A stretch of DNA of 64,000 nucleotides, from assembly GCF_008933165.1 (NCBI RefSeq), contig NZ_WBVQ01000003.1, forward strand, positions 186,001 through 250,000, given 5' to 3'. Positions 7,973 to 17,779 of this stretch are shown here, piece by piece. The stretch is from Phaeocystidibacter marisrubri (GTDB taxonomy: Bacteria > Bacteroidota > Bacteroidia > Flavobacteriales > Schleiferiaceae). A program made the position numbers and the translations under genes. Each line of letters starts with the position of its first letter. The stretch's first letter is position 1. The notes under the pieces were generated by a model, which was given only the letters and a program-made list of their open reading frames with translations, was not told where the DNA came from and ran no database searches.

Positions 7973-9136
7973 ATGCGTCAGCCCGATTTCTATAGAAATA
8001 AGAATGCTTGGAAGCTCATTTTGTTCATTTTTGCCCTGTTGATTGGGGCGGGAACGCTTTGGTATACAGAGACTTTCTTGAAGGATCTCCGAAAAGAAGA
8101 GGAGAAATCGGTGAAGATTTGGGCCCATGCACTGAAGGTGTTTATGACAGGTACGGCCACGGGCGACTTGAGTATTTACGGGATTATCATGCAAGAGAAC
8201 AACACCATTCCAATCATAATGACCGATGGGGATGGCAATGTGATTACCTACAGAAATCTCGATTCATCTAAAACCAGAAATCCAGATTACATTAAAAATC
8301 TCATTCCTGTGATGGCGGAAGAAAATGAACCTATCGAGGTGGAGTTCGCTGCAGGAAAGAAGAATATCATTTACTATCAAGAGTCGATTCTACTCAAGAA
8401 ACTCCGGATCTACCCGTTCGTACTTCTGGGTGTGATTGGTGTGTTTGTGGGGATTGCTTACGCAGCATTCTCCAGTGCTCGAAGAACGGAGCAAGACCGC
8501 GTTTGGAGTGGTATGGCTAAGGAAACAGCTCATCAAATTGGAACACCTCTGAGTTCTCTAATGGGGTGGATAGAGTTGCTGAGGGTTCAAGGTGCAGATG
8601 AAGATGCGCTTTCGGAAATGAGTAAAGATGTGGATCGCCTTGAAACCATTACTTCCCGATTCTCTAAAATTGGCTCTGTGCCACAATTGGAGCTCTTGGA
8701 TATTATCACCGAAATTGAAGATTCGCTGGATTATCTCAGGAGAAGAACAAGCAATAAAATCGACATTCGCTTCAAAGCGCCCGATACTGAAATTGTGATT
8801 CCTATCAATCGACAGCTCTTTAGTTGGGTGATTGAAAACTTGATACGAAATGCGATTGATGCGATTGAGGGGCCTGGCTATATTCAAGTAACAGTAGTGG
8901 AAGCAGGTCGAAATGTTCGCATTGAGGTGGAGGATAGTGGAAAAGGTCTGACGAGAAATCAATTCAAGGCTATTTTCCGTCCGGGGTATACTACCAAAAC
9001 GAGGGGGTGGGGCCTTGGCTTGAGCTTGGCTCGCCGCATTATTGAAGACTATCACAACGGCCAGATTTTCGTACTTCGCTCTGAACCTGGAGTGGGTACA
9101 ACCTTCCGACTCTCACTTCCAATTTCTAAGGAATGA
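7973..9136 (+). CDS. Sensor histidine kinase
   Basis: A 387-residue membrane histidine kinase. Two membrane segments (about 15-32 and 147-168) bracket a small extracytoplasmic sensor of roughly 110 residues. The phosphoacceptor is His187 in ETAHQIGTPLSSL, and the catalytic domain shows the N box NLIRNAIDAI, G1 EDSGKGL and G2 GWGLGLSL. The HisKA variant with HQIGTPLSS is typical of Bacteroidota kinases encoded next to hemW. The stop overlaps the hemW start by four bases (ATGA). No response regulator gene is adjacent, so its partner is elsewhere. A near-consensus TAATTTTC box lies five bases before the ATG. Confidence 0.9.
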   Translation: MRQPDFYRNKNAWKLILFIFALLIGAGTLWYTETFLKDLRKEEEKSVKIWAHALKVFMTGTATGDLSIYGIIMQENNTIPIIMTDGDGNVITYRNLDSSKTRNPDYIKNLIPVMAEENEPIEVEFAAGKKNIIYYQESILLKKLRIYPFVLLGVIGVFVGIAYAAFSSARRTEQDRVWSGMAKETAHQIGTPLSSLMGWIELLRVQGADEDALSEMSKDVDRLETITSRFSKIGSVPQLELLDIITEIEDSLDYLRRRTSNKIDIRFKAPDTEIVIPINRQLFSWVIENLIRNAIDAIEGPGYIQVTVVEAGRNVRIEVEDSGKGLTRNQFKAIFRPGYTTKTRGWGLGLSLARRIIEDYHNGQIFVLRSEPGVGTTFRLSLPISKE

Positions 9137-10257
9137 GTGGAATTTATCTCCATATCCCATTCTGCCGAAAAGCTTGTCATTACTGCGATTTCCACTTTAG
9201 TACATCTACAAAGTCGTATGCAGATGTACTGGCGTCCATGAAGGCTGAATTGCGCTATTGGGCTCCAGCTTGGGAGGCCAAGGTTCAAACGATTTATTTT
9301 GGAGGAGGAACACCCAGTATGTTGAACGAGCAAGATTTGAGAGAGCTTCTCGACATTATTCGTTCTGAATTTGATGTGGAACAAGGGGCCGAGATTACTC
9401 TTGAGGCTAATCCAGAAGACATTTCAGGTGAGCGTCTATCGGCTTGGAAAGAAGCTGGAGTCAATCGACTGAGTATTGGAGTTCAGTCCTTTTTTGATGA
9501 TGAGTTGGAGTGGATGAATCGAAACCACAAGGCTTCCAAATCGATTGAATCCGTTCGATTGGCCCAGAAGCACGGCATCGATAATATCACCATTGATTTG
9601 ATTTACGGCGTTCCCGCTTCGAGTATGGAACGTTGGAAGGAGAATGTAAAGATGGCCCTTGAGCTTGAGGTGCCTCATATTTCCGCATATGCCCTAACCG
9701 TGGAGCCTAAAACAGCGTTGGCGCATTCGGTGAAAGTAGGAAAGGTGACTGAACCCAGCGAAGGAGAAGCGCACGCACAGTTTGTATATCTCCGCTCCGC
9801 TTTAAATGAAGCGGGATTTGAGGCATATGAGATTTCGAATTACGGCAAACCGGGTTGGCACAGCGTACACAATAGCAATTACTGGAACGGCGTTCCCTAT
9901 CTCGGAATTGGTCCTGGAGCACATAGCTTTGATGGAGACATTCGACGATGGAATATTCGGAACAACGTGAAATACGCACGCGCGATTCAGAATAGCGTAA
10001 ATTGGTTCGAAATCGAACAGTTGAGTGTTCGAGATCGATACAATGAATTTGTGATGACGGGTGTTCGAAGAAGTGCTGGAATCTCTCTGGAAGAAGTTCG
10101 AGTTCGTTTTGGAGAAGAGTATAGTGCTCATCTTCAGTCTGAAGCGGAGAGATATATCGAAAATGGTTGGTTGGCTTGGAACGGTGATCGACTGTGTCTT
10201 ACCTCTGATGGCTTGTTTTTTGCCGATGGCATAGCGGCGGATTTATTCCTAGTATGA
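9133..10257 (+). CDS. hemW: HemW family radical SAM heme chaperone
   Basis: A 374-residue radical SAM protein with the cluster-binding CxxxCxxC motif at Cys11, Cys15 and Cys18 (FCRKACHYCDF), the SAM-binding YFGGGTPS motif and the HemW-typical VNRLSIGVQSF. Proteins like this were long annotated as oxygen-independent coproporphyrinogen oxidase but lack the extra cysteine of HemN (PCYTSYPTA...CxxxCxC arrangement) and act as heme chaperones for respiratory enzymes. The absence of the HemN N-terminal extension supports HemW. It overlaps the kinase upstream and the cyclase gene downstream by four bases each, a tight three-gene operon. True oxidative coproporphyrinogen decarboxylation is covered by hemF at 56 kb. 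Confidence 0.9.
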   Translation: MSGIYLHIPFCRKACHYCDFHFSTSTKSYADVLASMKAELRYWAPAWEAKVQTIYFGGGTPSMLNEQDLRELLDIIRSEFDVEQGAEITLEANPEDISGERLSAWKEAGVNRLSIGVQSFFDDELEWMNRNHKASKSIESVRLAQKHGIDNITIDLIYGVPASSMERWKENVKMALELEVPHISAYALTVEPKTALAHSVKVGKVTEPSEGEAHAQFVYLRSALNEAGFEAYEISNYGKPGWHSVHNSNYWNGVPYLGIGPGAHSFDGDIRRWNIRNNVKYARAIQNSVNWFEIEQLSVRDRYNEFVMTGVRRSAGISLEEVRVRFGEEYSAHLQSEAERYIENGWLAWNGDRLCLTSDGLFFADGIAADLFLV

Positions 10258-11075
10258 GACAATTAAGAATACTACTTTTCATCACAATAATAGCCTGTTC
10301 AGGCGACCCTCAAACTCAAAAATCGAATTCAATGCAATTGGATGCTCACCTTAATGGAATAACGTATCGATTTGATTCTGAAATATTTTATGATTTAAGC
10401 ATACCCATAGACACTACTGGACCATTGGCATGGTATCTAGATGAAGCTCAGATTGAAGCGGTTCGTGATGAAAATTGGGTAGGAGTGGTGGCTGAAGGTG
10501 GATCGGTGAATTTTAGAAATATTCACTTTAATCCGCACGGACACGGAACACATACGGAAGGTCCAGGTCACGTAGAATCGGAAGTTCATTCCATCGACAG
10601 AGCCGTGAAAAGTTATCATGAACTGGCCGTTTTGGTGAGTGTTGAGCCTCGCGTTACTGAAAACGGCGATCGGGTTATTTTTTGGGATCAATTGGAATCA
10701 GTCGTGACGGGTTCTAATGCAAAAGCTGTGATTCTCAGAACAAGTTCAGAAGATCGAAGACATACGAATTGGTCGAATACCAATCCCCCTTATTTGGATG
10801 CCCATGCTGCCGCTAAAATGGCTGAGCTGGGAATCCTGCATTTATTGCTCGATTTGCCTTCTGTTGATCGCGAAAGCGATGGCGGAAAGTTGGCTGCTCA
10901 CAAGGCCTATTGGCAAATCCCAAATTCAACTCGATACAACGCTACCATTACAGAACTGATTTATGTTCCCGCTGAGGTAGCAGATGATATATACCTCCTC
11001 AATCTGCAAATTGGTCCATTTGTAAACGATGCTGCGCCGAGTAGACCCGTCATTTACCCCGTTCGTAAAGTTTAA
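10254..11075 (+). CDS. Cyclase family protein (kynurenine formamidase-like), lipoprotein
   Basis: A 273-residue member of the cyclase/kynurenine formamidase (KynB-like) family of metal-dependent hydrolases. The metal-binding signature HGHGTHTEGPGH is at residues 95-106, and the later LPSVDRESDGGKLAAHKAYW is the usual second conserved block. The N-terminus is a short hydrophobic segment with a lipobox-like IIACSG (Cys15), suggesting an exported lipoprotein, which is unusual for a cytosolic kynurenine formamidase and argues for another amide or ester substrate. It overlaps hemW by four bases, so it is translated in the same operon. Confidence 0.8.
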   Translation: MRQLRILLFITIIACSGDPQTQKSNSMQLDAHLNGITYRFDSEIFYDLSIPIDTTGPLAWYLDEAQIEAVRDENWVGVVAEGGSVNFRNIHFNPHGHGTHTEGPGHVESEVHSIDRAVKSYHELAVLVSVEPRVTENGDRVIFWDQLESVVTGSNAKAVILRTSSEDRRHTNWSNTNPPYLDAHAAAKMAELGILHLLLDLPSVDRESDGGKLAAHKAYWQIPNSTRYNATITELIYVPAEVADDIYLLNLQIGPFVNDAAPSRPVIYPVRKV

Positions 11076-11126
11076 TTTTTTTTCGAGATACCTGACGAAC
11101 TCTTCGCCTATTAAAACCCCCTTCGT

Positions 11127-13664
11127 ATGAGGAATTTTCTCGCACTTACTCTCGTCCTCTTCTCTGTGGCCCTTTCGGCTCAAGTCGTGCTACGCGGTCG
11201 CGTGGTCGATGCAGAAAACGGTCAATCTGTTCCCTTCGCGGGAATTAATGTCAACGACTCTCGATCTGGCTTCACGGCAGATGCCGATGGCGTTTTTGAG
11301 ATCCGTTGGAATGCACCCATAACCCACATCTATGTGAGAGCTTTTGGGTACAATCGCAAGCGAGTAGAGATCGATCCAGCCACGCGTGACATTGTGGTAC
11401 GTATATCTACTGCCTCAGATGAATTGAATGAAGTGGAAGTGATTGCAGGTGAGAACCCGCTGCACAAGATTATCCGAAAAGTGATTGATCACAGAGATGA
11501 GAACAATCCTACGGAGCTAGATGCCTTCAAGTATCAAACCTATTCTAAGGTTTTATTTACGATCGCCATAGATTCTGCTATGCCAGATTTTGATACCGCA
11601 TTTGCTCCTCTCGACACGGCCAATCCAGATTCGGGGTGGGATACGGATAGCGTCCAGAAGGTGGATTCTTCGGGGTTCTTTGCTCGACAGTTTGCTTCGC
11701 AACAGCACATCTTTATGATGGAATCGGTGACGGAACGCAAGTTCAAATCGCCTAGAGATAACGAGCGCGTTTTGGCTTCTCGAGTGAGTGGGTTGAAAAC
11801 TCCTCTCTTCGTTTTGATCTCAAGCGAAATGCAATCCTTTTCCTTCTACGATAACTATATCAATATTTTGGGATCAGATCGAGTGAGTCCCATTGCACCC
11901 GGTGCGATAGGTCGATATGCCTACATTCCAAAAGATACGCTTTACGAAGGGTCGGATACCATTTTCGTGATCAAGTACTTCCCCGTGAAAGGCCACCGAT
12001 TCAAGGGGGTTGATGGAGAGCTTTATATCACATCGAATAATTGGGCGGTAACGGAAGTTATTGCTCGTCCCACGCACCAGGATATTCTTGGGGTAGTGAC
12101 CGATACAAGCGGTACGGTGTTCGGTGTTGAGATTCATCAAACCTATGATTTGGTAGAAGGGCATTGGTTTCCGCGTGAGATGATGCTCAATTTCCGTCAG
12201 TTTGCCCAAGATGATTTTGGAGCGAGTACGATTGCAGAATCCAATGCAGATGTAGACCTAGTTGGTTTTGGAAGGACACTGATCAAGAACATCGAAATCA
12301 ATCCAGATTTGAGTCGATCCGATATTGACCGCGTTTCAGTGGCTGTGGATTATGACGCAACCGAAAAGGACGATGCGTTTTGGTATCAGTACCGAGGGGA
12401 TTCTCTTGACGCTCGCGAAAAGCGTACATACGAGTTCATGGATAGCGTAGGTCAGGAACTCGATATCGAGCGTAAAATCAAATGGTTAATGGCCTTAACT
12501 ACCGGCAAATTGCGTTGGGGCTACTTTGATTTTAACATCGATCGCATCGTTCGATACAATGTGTACGAAGGGTTCCGGTTAGGAGCGGGTGTTCAGACCA
12601 GTCCGAAGTTGTCCAATTGGTTCTCAATTGGGGGACATTTTGGATACGGATTCAAAGACAAGGTCTGGAAGTACGGATATTTTGGAGAGATCTATCTCGA
12701 TAAATCCACAGAAGCCACGTTATATGGTGGCTATGATTACGACATTTATGAAATCGCTGGTACGAGCTACAAACTTCAACGGAAGACCATTTTTGGAAGC
12801 TCGGATTATCGCTTCTTGAACATTCCAACCTTTGATGAAATCAGTGATGTTTATGGAGGGTTCCGCTATCGAATTTGGCCGAACTTGCAAATGGATGTCA
12901 GTTTGCATCGTCAGAACCGCCTCACTATGAGTGATTATGCCTATCGGTACTCAGATGAGCAAGGCGACATCAATCTCAATGGATTTAATGTGCTCTTTGC
13001 TAGATTAGAGTTGGAGTATGCTCCCAATGATCGATACATGTCGGGCCCCTTTGGATTGCGGCCGATTGAGATCACTTATCCGAGATTCCGACTGGCCTAC
13101 GAAGAGAGTTTTGACAATGTGTTTGATCGAAGCTTCCCATATCATAAGATCAATGCGGAGGCCGCGCATCAAATAAAGCGCGTGTACACTGGCATCACTA
13201 CGCTTACGCTTTCGGGTTCTTACGTGAGTGGTGATGTTCCATATACGTTCTTGAGTGGACCGCAAGCCAATGGCGTTGGCGCATTGAGTGATTTTACTTT
13301 TACAAATGCGATTTCCAGTGCTCGAAGTTTTGAAACCATGCCATTCAATCAGTTCGCAGCAGATGCCTATGTGGCTTTGGATATTCGTCACAGTTTTGAA
13401 GATCGACTCTTTACCATTGGTTCTTGGGCGCCGAAAATTGATGTGTTATGGCGTTCAACGATCGGTACACTTTCCAACCCTGAACTTCACACAGGTTTTG
13501 AGCTTCAGAGCCTTGAACACGGATATCACGAAGTGGGGTTAGAGGTCAATGAACTAATTAATGGTTTAGGTATAGGTTTTTATCAACGCTTTGGAGCTTA
13601 CTATTCAGGGGCTTATGGGGATAACGCCGCAGTGAAGTTGACCTATCGCACATCCGTTTTCTAA
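11127..13664 (+). CDS. DUF5686 family outer-membrane protein with carboxypeptidase-regulatory-like domain
   Basis: An 845-residue exported protein. A signal peptide (hydrophobic core residues 4-18, ending near SAQ) is followed by a carboxypeptidase-D regulatory-like beta-sandwich (about 22-100, VVLRGRVVDAENGQSVPFAGINV), as in the plug-proximal region of SusC-type proteins. The middle contains the DUF5686 region with HKIIRKVIDHRDENNP near 112-127, and the C-terminal half is rich in alternating beta-strands (GGFRYRIWPNLQMDVSLHR, GLEVNELINGLGIGFYQRFG) ending in an aromatic-terminal strand (TSVF), consistent with an outer-membrane barrel. Function of DUF5686 proteins is unknown. The gene stands alone between the hemW operon and the MMPL exporter. 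Confidence 0.85.
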   Translation: MRNFLALTLVLFSVALSAQVVLRGRVVDAENGQSVPFAGINVNDSRSGFTADADGVFEIRWNAPITHIYVRAFGYNRKRVEIDPATRDIVVRISTASDELNEVEVIAGENPLHKIIRKVIDHRDENNPTELDAFKYQTYSKVLFTIAIDSAMPDFDTAFAPLDTANPDSGWDTDSVQKVDSSGFFARQFASQQHIFMMESVTERKFKSPRDNERVLASRVSGLKTPLFVLISSEMQSFSFYDNYINILGSDRVSPIAPGAIGRYAYIPKDTLYEGSDTIFVIKYFPVKGHRFKGVDGELYITSNNWAVTEVIARPTHQDILGVVTDTSGTVFGVEIHQTYDLVEGHWFPREMMLNFRQFAQDDFGASTIAESNADVDLVGFGRTLIKNIEINPDLSRSDIDRVSVAVDYDATEKDDAFWYQYRGDSLDAREKRTYEFMDSVGQELDIERKIKWLMALTTGKLRWGYFDFNIDRIVRYNVYEGFRLGAGVQTSPKLSNWFSIGGHFGYGFKDKVWKYGYFGEIYLDKSTEATLYGGYDYDIYEIAGTSYKLQRKTIFGSSDYRFLNIPTFDEISDVYGGFRYRIWPNLQMDVSLHRQNRLTMSDYAYRYSDEQGDINLNGFNVLFARLELEYAPNDRYMSGPFGLRPIEITYPRFRLAYEESFDNVFDRSFPYHKINAEAAHQIKRVYTGITTLTLSGSYVSGDVPYTFLSGPQANGVGALSDFTFTNAISSARSFETMPFNQFAADAYVALDIRHSFEDRLFTIGSWAPKIDVLWRSTIGTLSNPELHTGFELQSLEHGYHEVGLEVNELINGLGIGFYQRFGAYYSGAYGDNAAVKLTYRTSVF

Positions 13665-13683
13665 GCTGCTGAATGAATTTATC

Positions 13684-13691
13684 TACCTTTG
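13684..13691 (+). promoter_or_regulatory. Probable -7 promoter box of the MMPL exporter gene
   Basis: TACCTTTG, an exact TAnnTTTG match, 22 bases before the ATG at 13714 and directly after the DUF5686 stop codon. Confidence 0.6.
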
Positions 13692-13713
13692 CCGCCACAA
13701 GCCCCAATAGGCA

Positions 13714-16101
13714 ATGTGGACAAAAATTGCTCGACTAATACTTCGAAAAAAAGCTCTGCTCTTAAGTCTTGTAGTGCTCGCTACTGCATTTATGGCTTAT
13801 CAGGCTTTAGATATTAGAATCTCGTACAAGTTTTCGAGGATTCTACCTGTCGATAATCCGATAAGTATAGCCTACGATGAATTCCGTGATCAGTTCGGTG
13901 AAGCGGGAAATGCTGTGGTGCTTGGCGTGGCCAATGACGGGTTTTGGACACCTGAAGGTCTGGATACTTGGAAGCGACTATCTGATTCTATCTTGAGTAT
14001 TGAGGGCGTTGAGAATGTTCTCTCCTTAGCGAATGCATACAATCTTAAAGTAGATGAGCAGAAAGGGGAGTTTGCGGCCTCTACGGTGATGGACAAAGTT
14101 CCAACCACGCAGGAGGGAGTGGATTCCATCAAAAGTGTTTTCTACAACTTGCCTTTTTACAAGGGCATGCTCTATTCTGAGGATGGGAAAGTAGAGTTGA
14201 TGATTGCGCGAATCGCATCGGATAAACTGTACAATGCCGAAATTATCCGAATTGTAGATCGAATTCGAAAAGTGTCGACGCACTTTGAGGAGGCCACGGG
14301 AATTCAGGTTCGCGTTTCAGGTCTTCCTTATATCCGAATGGCCAACACCGAAAAGGTGAAGAAAGAGGTTTACCTCTTCATCTTCCTCACTTTCTTGGTA
14401 ACGGCCGTTATCCTTGGGCTCTTCTTGAAAAGTCTTCGTGCAGTGGGGGTTTCGCTCATTGTGGTAGTCATTGGTGTGATTTGGTCCTTTGGATTGATTT
14501 CCTCCTTCAACTATGAAATCTCACTTCTCAGCTCCTTGATCCCTCCATTGGTTATTGTAATTGGTGTGCCGAATGCCATTTTCTTGATCAATAAGTACCA
14601 CTCGGAATACCGGGAGCACGGCAACAAGATCTTGGCCCTTCAAAGGGTGATCCGAAAGATTGGAAACGTAACCATGCTCACCAATACCACTACGGCGTTG
14701 GGATTTGCTGCGTTTATTTTAACCGACAGTATTACGCTGGTTCAGTTCGGCGTTGTAGCCTCGGTGAATATCATGGTAGTGTTCTTCTTGAGCATTATCA
14801 TTATTCCAATTATGTACACTTTCTTGGCGCCTCCAAAAGAGCGTCACTACAAGCACTTGGATAGAAAGTGGGTGATTGGCATGGTGGAGTTCCTTCAAGG
14901 AGCCGTCGTCCATCACAGAAGGTTGATATATATCGGTACCGTAGTTTTTGTATCCCTTGGTATTTGGGGGATGGGAATGGTTCACACTACTGGGAACTTG
15001 ACCGAAGATTTTGGCGAAGACGATCCACTATATATCGATCTCAAATATTTAGAGTCGGCTTTCCATGGTGTAGTTCCTATGGAAATTATCATTGATACTC
15101 ATGAAGATCATGGAGTGGAGCGCGGCTCATTTTTAAAGAAGGTAGACCGACTTCAGGAGTCGTTGGACAGTATTCCAGAGACCTCTCGAAGCGTATCCAT
15201 TATCGATTTCCTCAAGTTTAGCCGACAGGCTTTTATGGGAGGTAATCCCAATATGTACAAATTCCCGAGCAGCACAGAGCGCAATTGGATTGCCGAATAT
15301 CTACCACAAGATCAAACGGAGAACCCTCTTTTGCGAAGCATGGTGGATTCCTTGGGTTCTAAAGCCCGTATCACTCTGCAAGTTCCAGATCTTCCAACTC
15401 CTTTAATGGAGGAACTCGAGGCGGAGGTTCAGAAGCGCATTGCCACAGTTTTTGATACCGATGAATACACGACAACCATTACAGGTGCCAGCGTAGTATT
15501 CTTAGCTGGTACGAGCTATTTGATTAAGAATTTGATTCAGAGTTTGCTGTTGGCCATTGCGGTGATTTCTATCATCATGGCCTTCCTCTTTGGTTCGGCG
15601 AGAATGGTGATTGTTTCCATTGTTCCCAACTTGATTCCACTAGTGATGACGGCTGGTATTATGGGATTCTTCGGTATTCCACTCAAGCCTTCTACCATCT
15701 TGGTGTTCAGTATTGCCTTTGGTATTTCGGTGGATGATACCCTTCACTTCTTGGCTAAATACCGACAAGAGTTGAAGTCGAATGGCTGGAGAATAGGCAA
15801 GGCGGTTCTCGCTGCAATCCACGAAACAGGGATCAGCATGTTCTACACCTCCATTGTGTTGTTCTTTGGCTTTACCATCTTCATTGCTTCCGATTTTGGA
15901 GGAACCGTTTCCTTGGGAATCTTGGTGTCCATTACGCTCTTTTTTGCCATGTTCGCCAACTTATTGATTCTACCTGCGTTTTTGATGAGTGTAGAAAAGT
16001 GGATCAATGCGAAGTCTTTCAATGAAAATATTATCGAAGTTTACGAAGGCTTCGATGAAGACGATGAAGACGAAGAGAAGAACGAACTCCCAGCAAAATA
16101 G
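13714..16101 (+). CDS. RND superfamily exporter, MMPL type
   Basis: A 795-residue inner-membrane transporter of the MMPL branch of the RND superfamily. The architecture is duplicated: a first helix (about 15-30), a periplasmic loop, five helices (about 218-370) containing the sterol-sensing-like region FLTFLVTAVILGLFL, a second helix near 408-425, another loop, and a final helix cluster (about 600-765) with FGISVDDTLHFLAKYR carrying the paired acidic residues for proton coupling. The C-terminal tail (about 775-795) is strongly acidic. Such proteins export lipids or hydrophobic small molecules (HpnN-like, lipid transport); the substrate is not evident, but the immediate downstream polyprenyl synthetase suggests a terpenoid or lipid context. 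Confidence 0.87.
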   Translation: MWTKIARLILRKKALLLSLVVLATAFMAYQALDIRISYKFSRILPVDNPISIAYDEFRDQFGEAGNAVVLGVANDGFWTPEGLDTWKRLSDSILSIEGVENVLSLANAYNLKVDEQKGEFAASTVMDKVPTTQEGVDSIKSVFYNLPFYKGMLYSEDGKVELMIARIASDKLYNAEIIRIVDRIRKVSTHFEEATGIQVRVSGLPYIRMANTEKVKKEVYLFIFLTFLVTAVILGLFLKSLRAVGVSLIVVVIGVIWSFGLISSFNYEISLLSSLIPPLVIVIGVPNAIFLINKYHSEYREHGNKILALQRVIRKIGNVTMLTNTTTALGFAAFILTDSITLVQFGVVASVNIMVVFFLSIIIIPIMYTFLAPPKERHYKHLDRKWVIGMVEFLQGAVVHHRRLIYIGTVVFVSLGIWGMGMVHTTGNLTEDFGEDDPLYIDLKYLESAFHGVVPMEIIIDTHEDHGVERGSFLKKVDRLQESLDSIPETSRSVSIIDFLKFSRQAFMGGNPNMYKFPSSTERNWIAEYLPQDQTENPLLRSMVDSLGSKARITLQVPDLPTPLMEELEAEVQKRIATVFDTDEYTTTITGASVVFLAGTSYLIKNLIQSLLLAIAVISIIMAFLFGSARMVIVSIVPNLIPLVMTAGIMGFFGIPLKPSTILVFSIAFGISVDDTLHFLAKYRQELKSNGWRIGKAVLAAIHETGISMFYTSIVLFFGFTIFIASDFGGTVSLGILVSITLFFAMFANLLILPAFLMSVEKWINAKSFNENIIEVYEGFDEDDEDEEKNELPAK

Positions 16102-16132
16102 GCGGGCAACTGTCTTTTACAACCCATACTGA

Positions 16133-17104
16133 ATGCGAGACTTAACGCAACTTCAAGAGCTGTTTATCAAGGCTATTTCCGAAAAGAATTTTGGAGAAGA
16201 ACCCAAGAACTTATACGAACCGTTTCACTATATCTTGAACTTAGGAGGCAAGCGACTCCGTCCCGTTCTCGCACTGCTGGCCTGTGAGTCCTTTGGCACA
16301 AAAGCCGAAGAGGCTATGGATGCTGCCATGGGTATTGAACTCTTGCACAATTTTTCACTGATTCACGATGATATTATGGACAATGCGCCTCTTCGAAGAG
16401 GTCGGCAAACCGTCCATGAAAAGTGGAACCTAAGCGTGGGTATTCTTTCGGGAGATGCCATGTTAGGGGCATCTTTCCGCTACATTTCTATGGTCGATGA
16501 TCGCATCTTTAGAAAGGTGTTTGACGTTTTTTCACGAACCGTTTTGGAGATCTGCGAAGGTCAGCAGTGGGATATGGATTTTGAATTGAGAATGGATGTT
16601 ACCGAAGCGGAATACATTCGAATGATTCAATATAAAACCTCAGTTTTGCTCGGTGCATCTCTGGAGATTGGCGCCTTGATTGGCGGGGCAGATGAGGTGG
16701 GAGCAGAGCAGTCCTATCAATTCGGATTGAACCTAGGGACATCCTTTCAGATTAAGGATGACCTTTTAGATGCCTTTGGCGATCCAGAGAAAGTAGGGAA
16801 ACAAGTAGGAGGGGATATTCTTTCCAACAAGAAGACCATCTTGCTGATTCACGCACTGCGTCACGCCACAGGAGAAGATAGAGATGAACTCTTGGCCTGG
16901 TTAAAAGAAGACCATCTTCCAGCAGAGAAAGTAAAGGCCGTTATGGAGATCTATCAGCGTGTGGGTTCTGTACGCTATGCCGAAGAGCGAATGGAATCAT
17001 ACTACCGCAAGGCGCTTAATGCCTTAGACGAGTGTTCGCAGCACGGAGCAAATATTACGGAGTTAAAGAACTTTGCCGAGTATCTATATCATCGCGACCA
17101 CTGA
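16133..17104 (+). CDS. Polyprenyl synthetase family protein
   Basis: A 323-residue trans-isoprenyl diphosphate synthase. The first aspartate-rich motif is DDIMD at 79-83 followed by NAPLRRG, the second is DDLLD at 209-213 in FQIKDDLLDAFGD, and GGKRLRP at 38-44 binds IPP. The residue five positions before the first Asp is Phe74; an aromatic there is known to limit chain length in short-chain synthases, so a C15-C20 product is a reasonable inference rather than a long-chain quinone tail, but this cannot be decided by reading. It begins 31 bases after the MMPL gene and is probably co-transcribed with it. It gives a downstream use for mevalonate-derived precursors. Confidence 0.88.
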   Translation: MRDLTQLQELFIKAISEKNFGEEPKNLYEPFHYILNLGGKRLRPVLALLACESFGTKAEEAMDAAMGIELLHNFSLIHDDIMDNAPLRRGRQTVHEKWNLSVGILSGDAMLGASFRYISMVDDRIFRKVFDVFSRTVLEICEGQQWDMDFELRMDVTEAEYIRMIQYKTSVLLGASLEIGALIGGADEVGAEQSYQFGLNLGTSFQIKDDLLDAFGDPEKVGKQVGGDILSNKKTILLIHALRHATGEDRDELLAWLKEDHLPAEKVKAVMEIYQRVGSVRYAEERMESYYRKALNALDECSQHGANITELKNFAEYLYHRDH

Positions 17105-17155
17105 TTCTCACTAACAACCTTGTCTATTAACCGATACGGCTGTACCTTCCGGTTT

Positions 17156-17779
17156 ATGCGCAGTTTGTTCATTCTCTTCCTTGTACTTCTGCCCTGGGTT
17201 GCATCGAGCCAAACCCAGGATTCTACAGCGTCGGAACGTGGAGGCCCTATCGAAAAGTCGTGGTTGACTTTGCGAACTCACCCTCTTCGTTTCATCTATG
17301 GATTGAATGCCGGAGTTGATGTCCGATTATCAGATCGAGTTCTGATTGGTTTCACCTTCCAGAATTATAACCGCGATTTCATGTCGCCAGAATTTGCCCC
17401 GCTCGATGTGAAATTGACAGATGCAAAGGGCTATCTATGGGACGTTCAATTGTATATCGAAACACATACAGTTGCGTTTCACGGTCCGCGTTTCGCGCTC
17501 AAGGCCGTTACTTTTGCAGACTGGGAGTACACAGATGAAGACGCAGTCACTTATGTTATTTGGCGCGATCAACAGAATTGGTATCTGACCTACACCTTGG
17601 GACTTCGTCGCATTGAGAGCGGGATGAATGTGATGGTTTATGCTACTGCAGGCGCCGTAGTGTACCGTGCCTTTGAAACCAATTCACTCAAGGATCCACC
17701 GAATACTTCACAAAGTGGATTGTTTGAACACGTTTATCCGCATGTACTTATTGGCGTATCTCTAGGATATTCGTTTTGA
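17156..17779 (+). CDS. Uncharacterised exported protein, probable outer-membrane barrel
   Basis: A 207-residue protein of unknown family. The ATG at 17156 starts a classical signal peptide (RSLFILFLVLLPWVASSQ) and is preferred over upstream non-ATG codons. The mature part alternates short beta-strand-like segments (FIYGLNAGVDVRLSDRVLIG, YLWDVQLYIETHTVAFHGP, WYLTYTLGLRRIESGMNVMV) and ends in an aromatic residue (SLGYSF), the usual sign of an outer-membrane beta-barrel in this phylum. It lies 51 bases after the polyprenyl synthetase and overlaps the next small gene at its stop codon. No specific function can be assigned. Confidence 0.65.
   Translation: MRSLFILFLVLLPWVASSQTQDSTASERGGPIEKSWLTLRTHPLRFIYGLNAGVDVRLSDRVLIGFTFQNYNRDFMSPEFAPLDVKLTDAKGYLWDVQLYIETHTVAFHGPRFALKAVTFADWEYTDEDAVTYVIWRDQQNWYLTYTLGLRRIESGMNVMVYATAGAVVYRAFETNSLKDPPNTSQSGLFEHVYPHVLIGVSLGYSF

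Noticed and set aside
9133-10257. Annotation as oxygen-independent coproporphyrinogen oxidase HemN
   Set aside because: Motif arrangement and lack of the HemN N-terminal region match HemW; hemF supplies the decarboxylase.
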